From the NCBI GenBank assembly GCA_020048955.1, contig JAIFLT010000195.1:1-39303 (forward strand): a stretch of 39,303 nt of DNA. Direction: 5' to 3'. The position numbers and the translations under genes were made by a program. Source of the DNA: Flavobacterium sp. GTDB lineage: Bacteria > Bacteroidota > Bacteroidia > Flavobacteriales > Flavobacteriaceae. The notes beneath the pieces are model-generated. The model saw only the letters and a program-made list of their open reading frames with translations, was not told the DNA's origin and searched no databases. Positions 39,271 to 39,303 of this stretch are shown here, in pieces; the stretch's first letter is position 1, and each line of letters starts with the position of its first letter.

Positions 39271-39303
39271 CGCTATTAATCAAATTTATTTTTCATATAA
39301 TAT

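Overview
The window reads as chromosome of a member of the Flavobacteriaceae, most likely Flavobacterium or a close relative. The support is low G+C content, two proteins with a type A C-terminal sorting domain of the type IX secretion system, Bacteroidetes-type promoters (TTG or TTTG, 17-20 nt, then TAnnTTTG), many short lipoproteins, and families typical of this group (DUF3857, DUF4252, DUF4369, M61 peptidase). No phage, transposase or integrase gene is visible.

Layout. 1-3.7 kb: a truncated DUF3857-type gene, a secreted FG-GAP/ASPIC protein and a di-haem lipoprotein. 3.8-8.2 kb: housekeeping genes (acyl-CoA thioesterase, a small membrane protein, rmuC; then divergently an RluE-like pseudouridine synthase, a 21-bp tandem repeat, trmL and a membrane protein). 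8.2-15.8 kb: a dienelactone hydrolase and a vitamin B12 uptake region. This holds btuF-btuC-btuD on the minus strand and a btuB-type TonB receptor on the plus strand behind a clear cobalamin riboswitch with its own promoter. 15.9-18.1 kb: an ECF sigma factor, a probable anti-sigma protein and two DUF4252 proteins, ending in a perfect 85-bp tandem duplication. 18.1-21.9 kb: carotenoid genes crtI-crtB-crtZ behind a MerR regulator with the B12 photoreceptor signature of CarH.

22.1-31.5 kb is the accessory part: a type I restriction-modification operon whose subunit genes are spread out (hsdR, AlbA_2/ATPase gene, hsdS, GNAT-like gene, MqsR-like toxin, Panacea-domain antitoxin, hsdM). The antitoxin stop overlaps the hsdM start (TAATG), and the toxin has its own promoter with a perfect 14-bp palindrome. 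Three hsd genes carry short G+C-rich repeats in frame, and the hsdS leader is duplicated. 31.8-32.1 kb: a tRNA-Leu/tRNA-Lys/tRNA-Lys operon. 32.2-39.3 kb: aroK, a phosphoribosyltransferase, a TPMT-like methyltransferase, an Hsp15-like S4 protein, an FKBP-type lipoprotein with calcium-loop repeats, a probably frameshifted DUF4369 lipoprotein, a structured non-coding interval, an M61 peptidase and an alpha/beta hydrolase.

Two systems stand out. First, B12 import under a B12 riboswitch lies about 5 kb from a B12-binding light regulator of carotenoid synthesis; the regulator gene and crtI share a 16-bp promoter element. Second, a toxin-antitoxin pair is built into a type I R-M operon so that antitoxin and methyltransferase translation are coupled. 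All assignments come from reading motifs; no database search was run.
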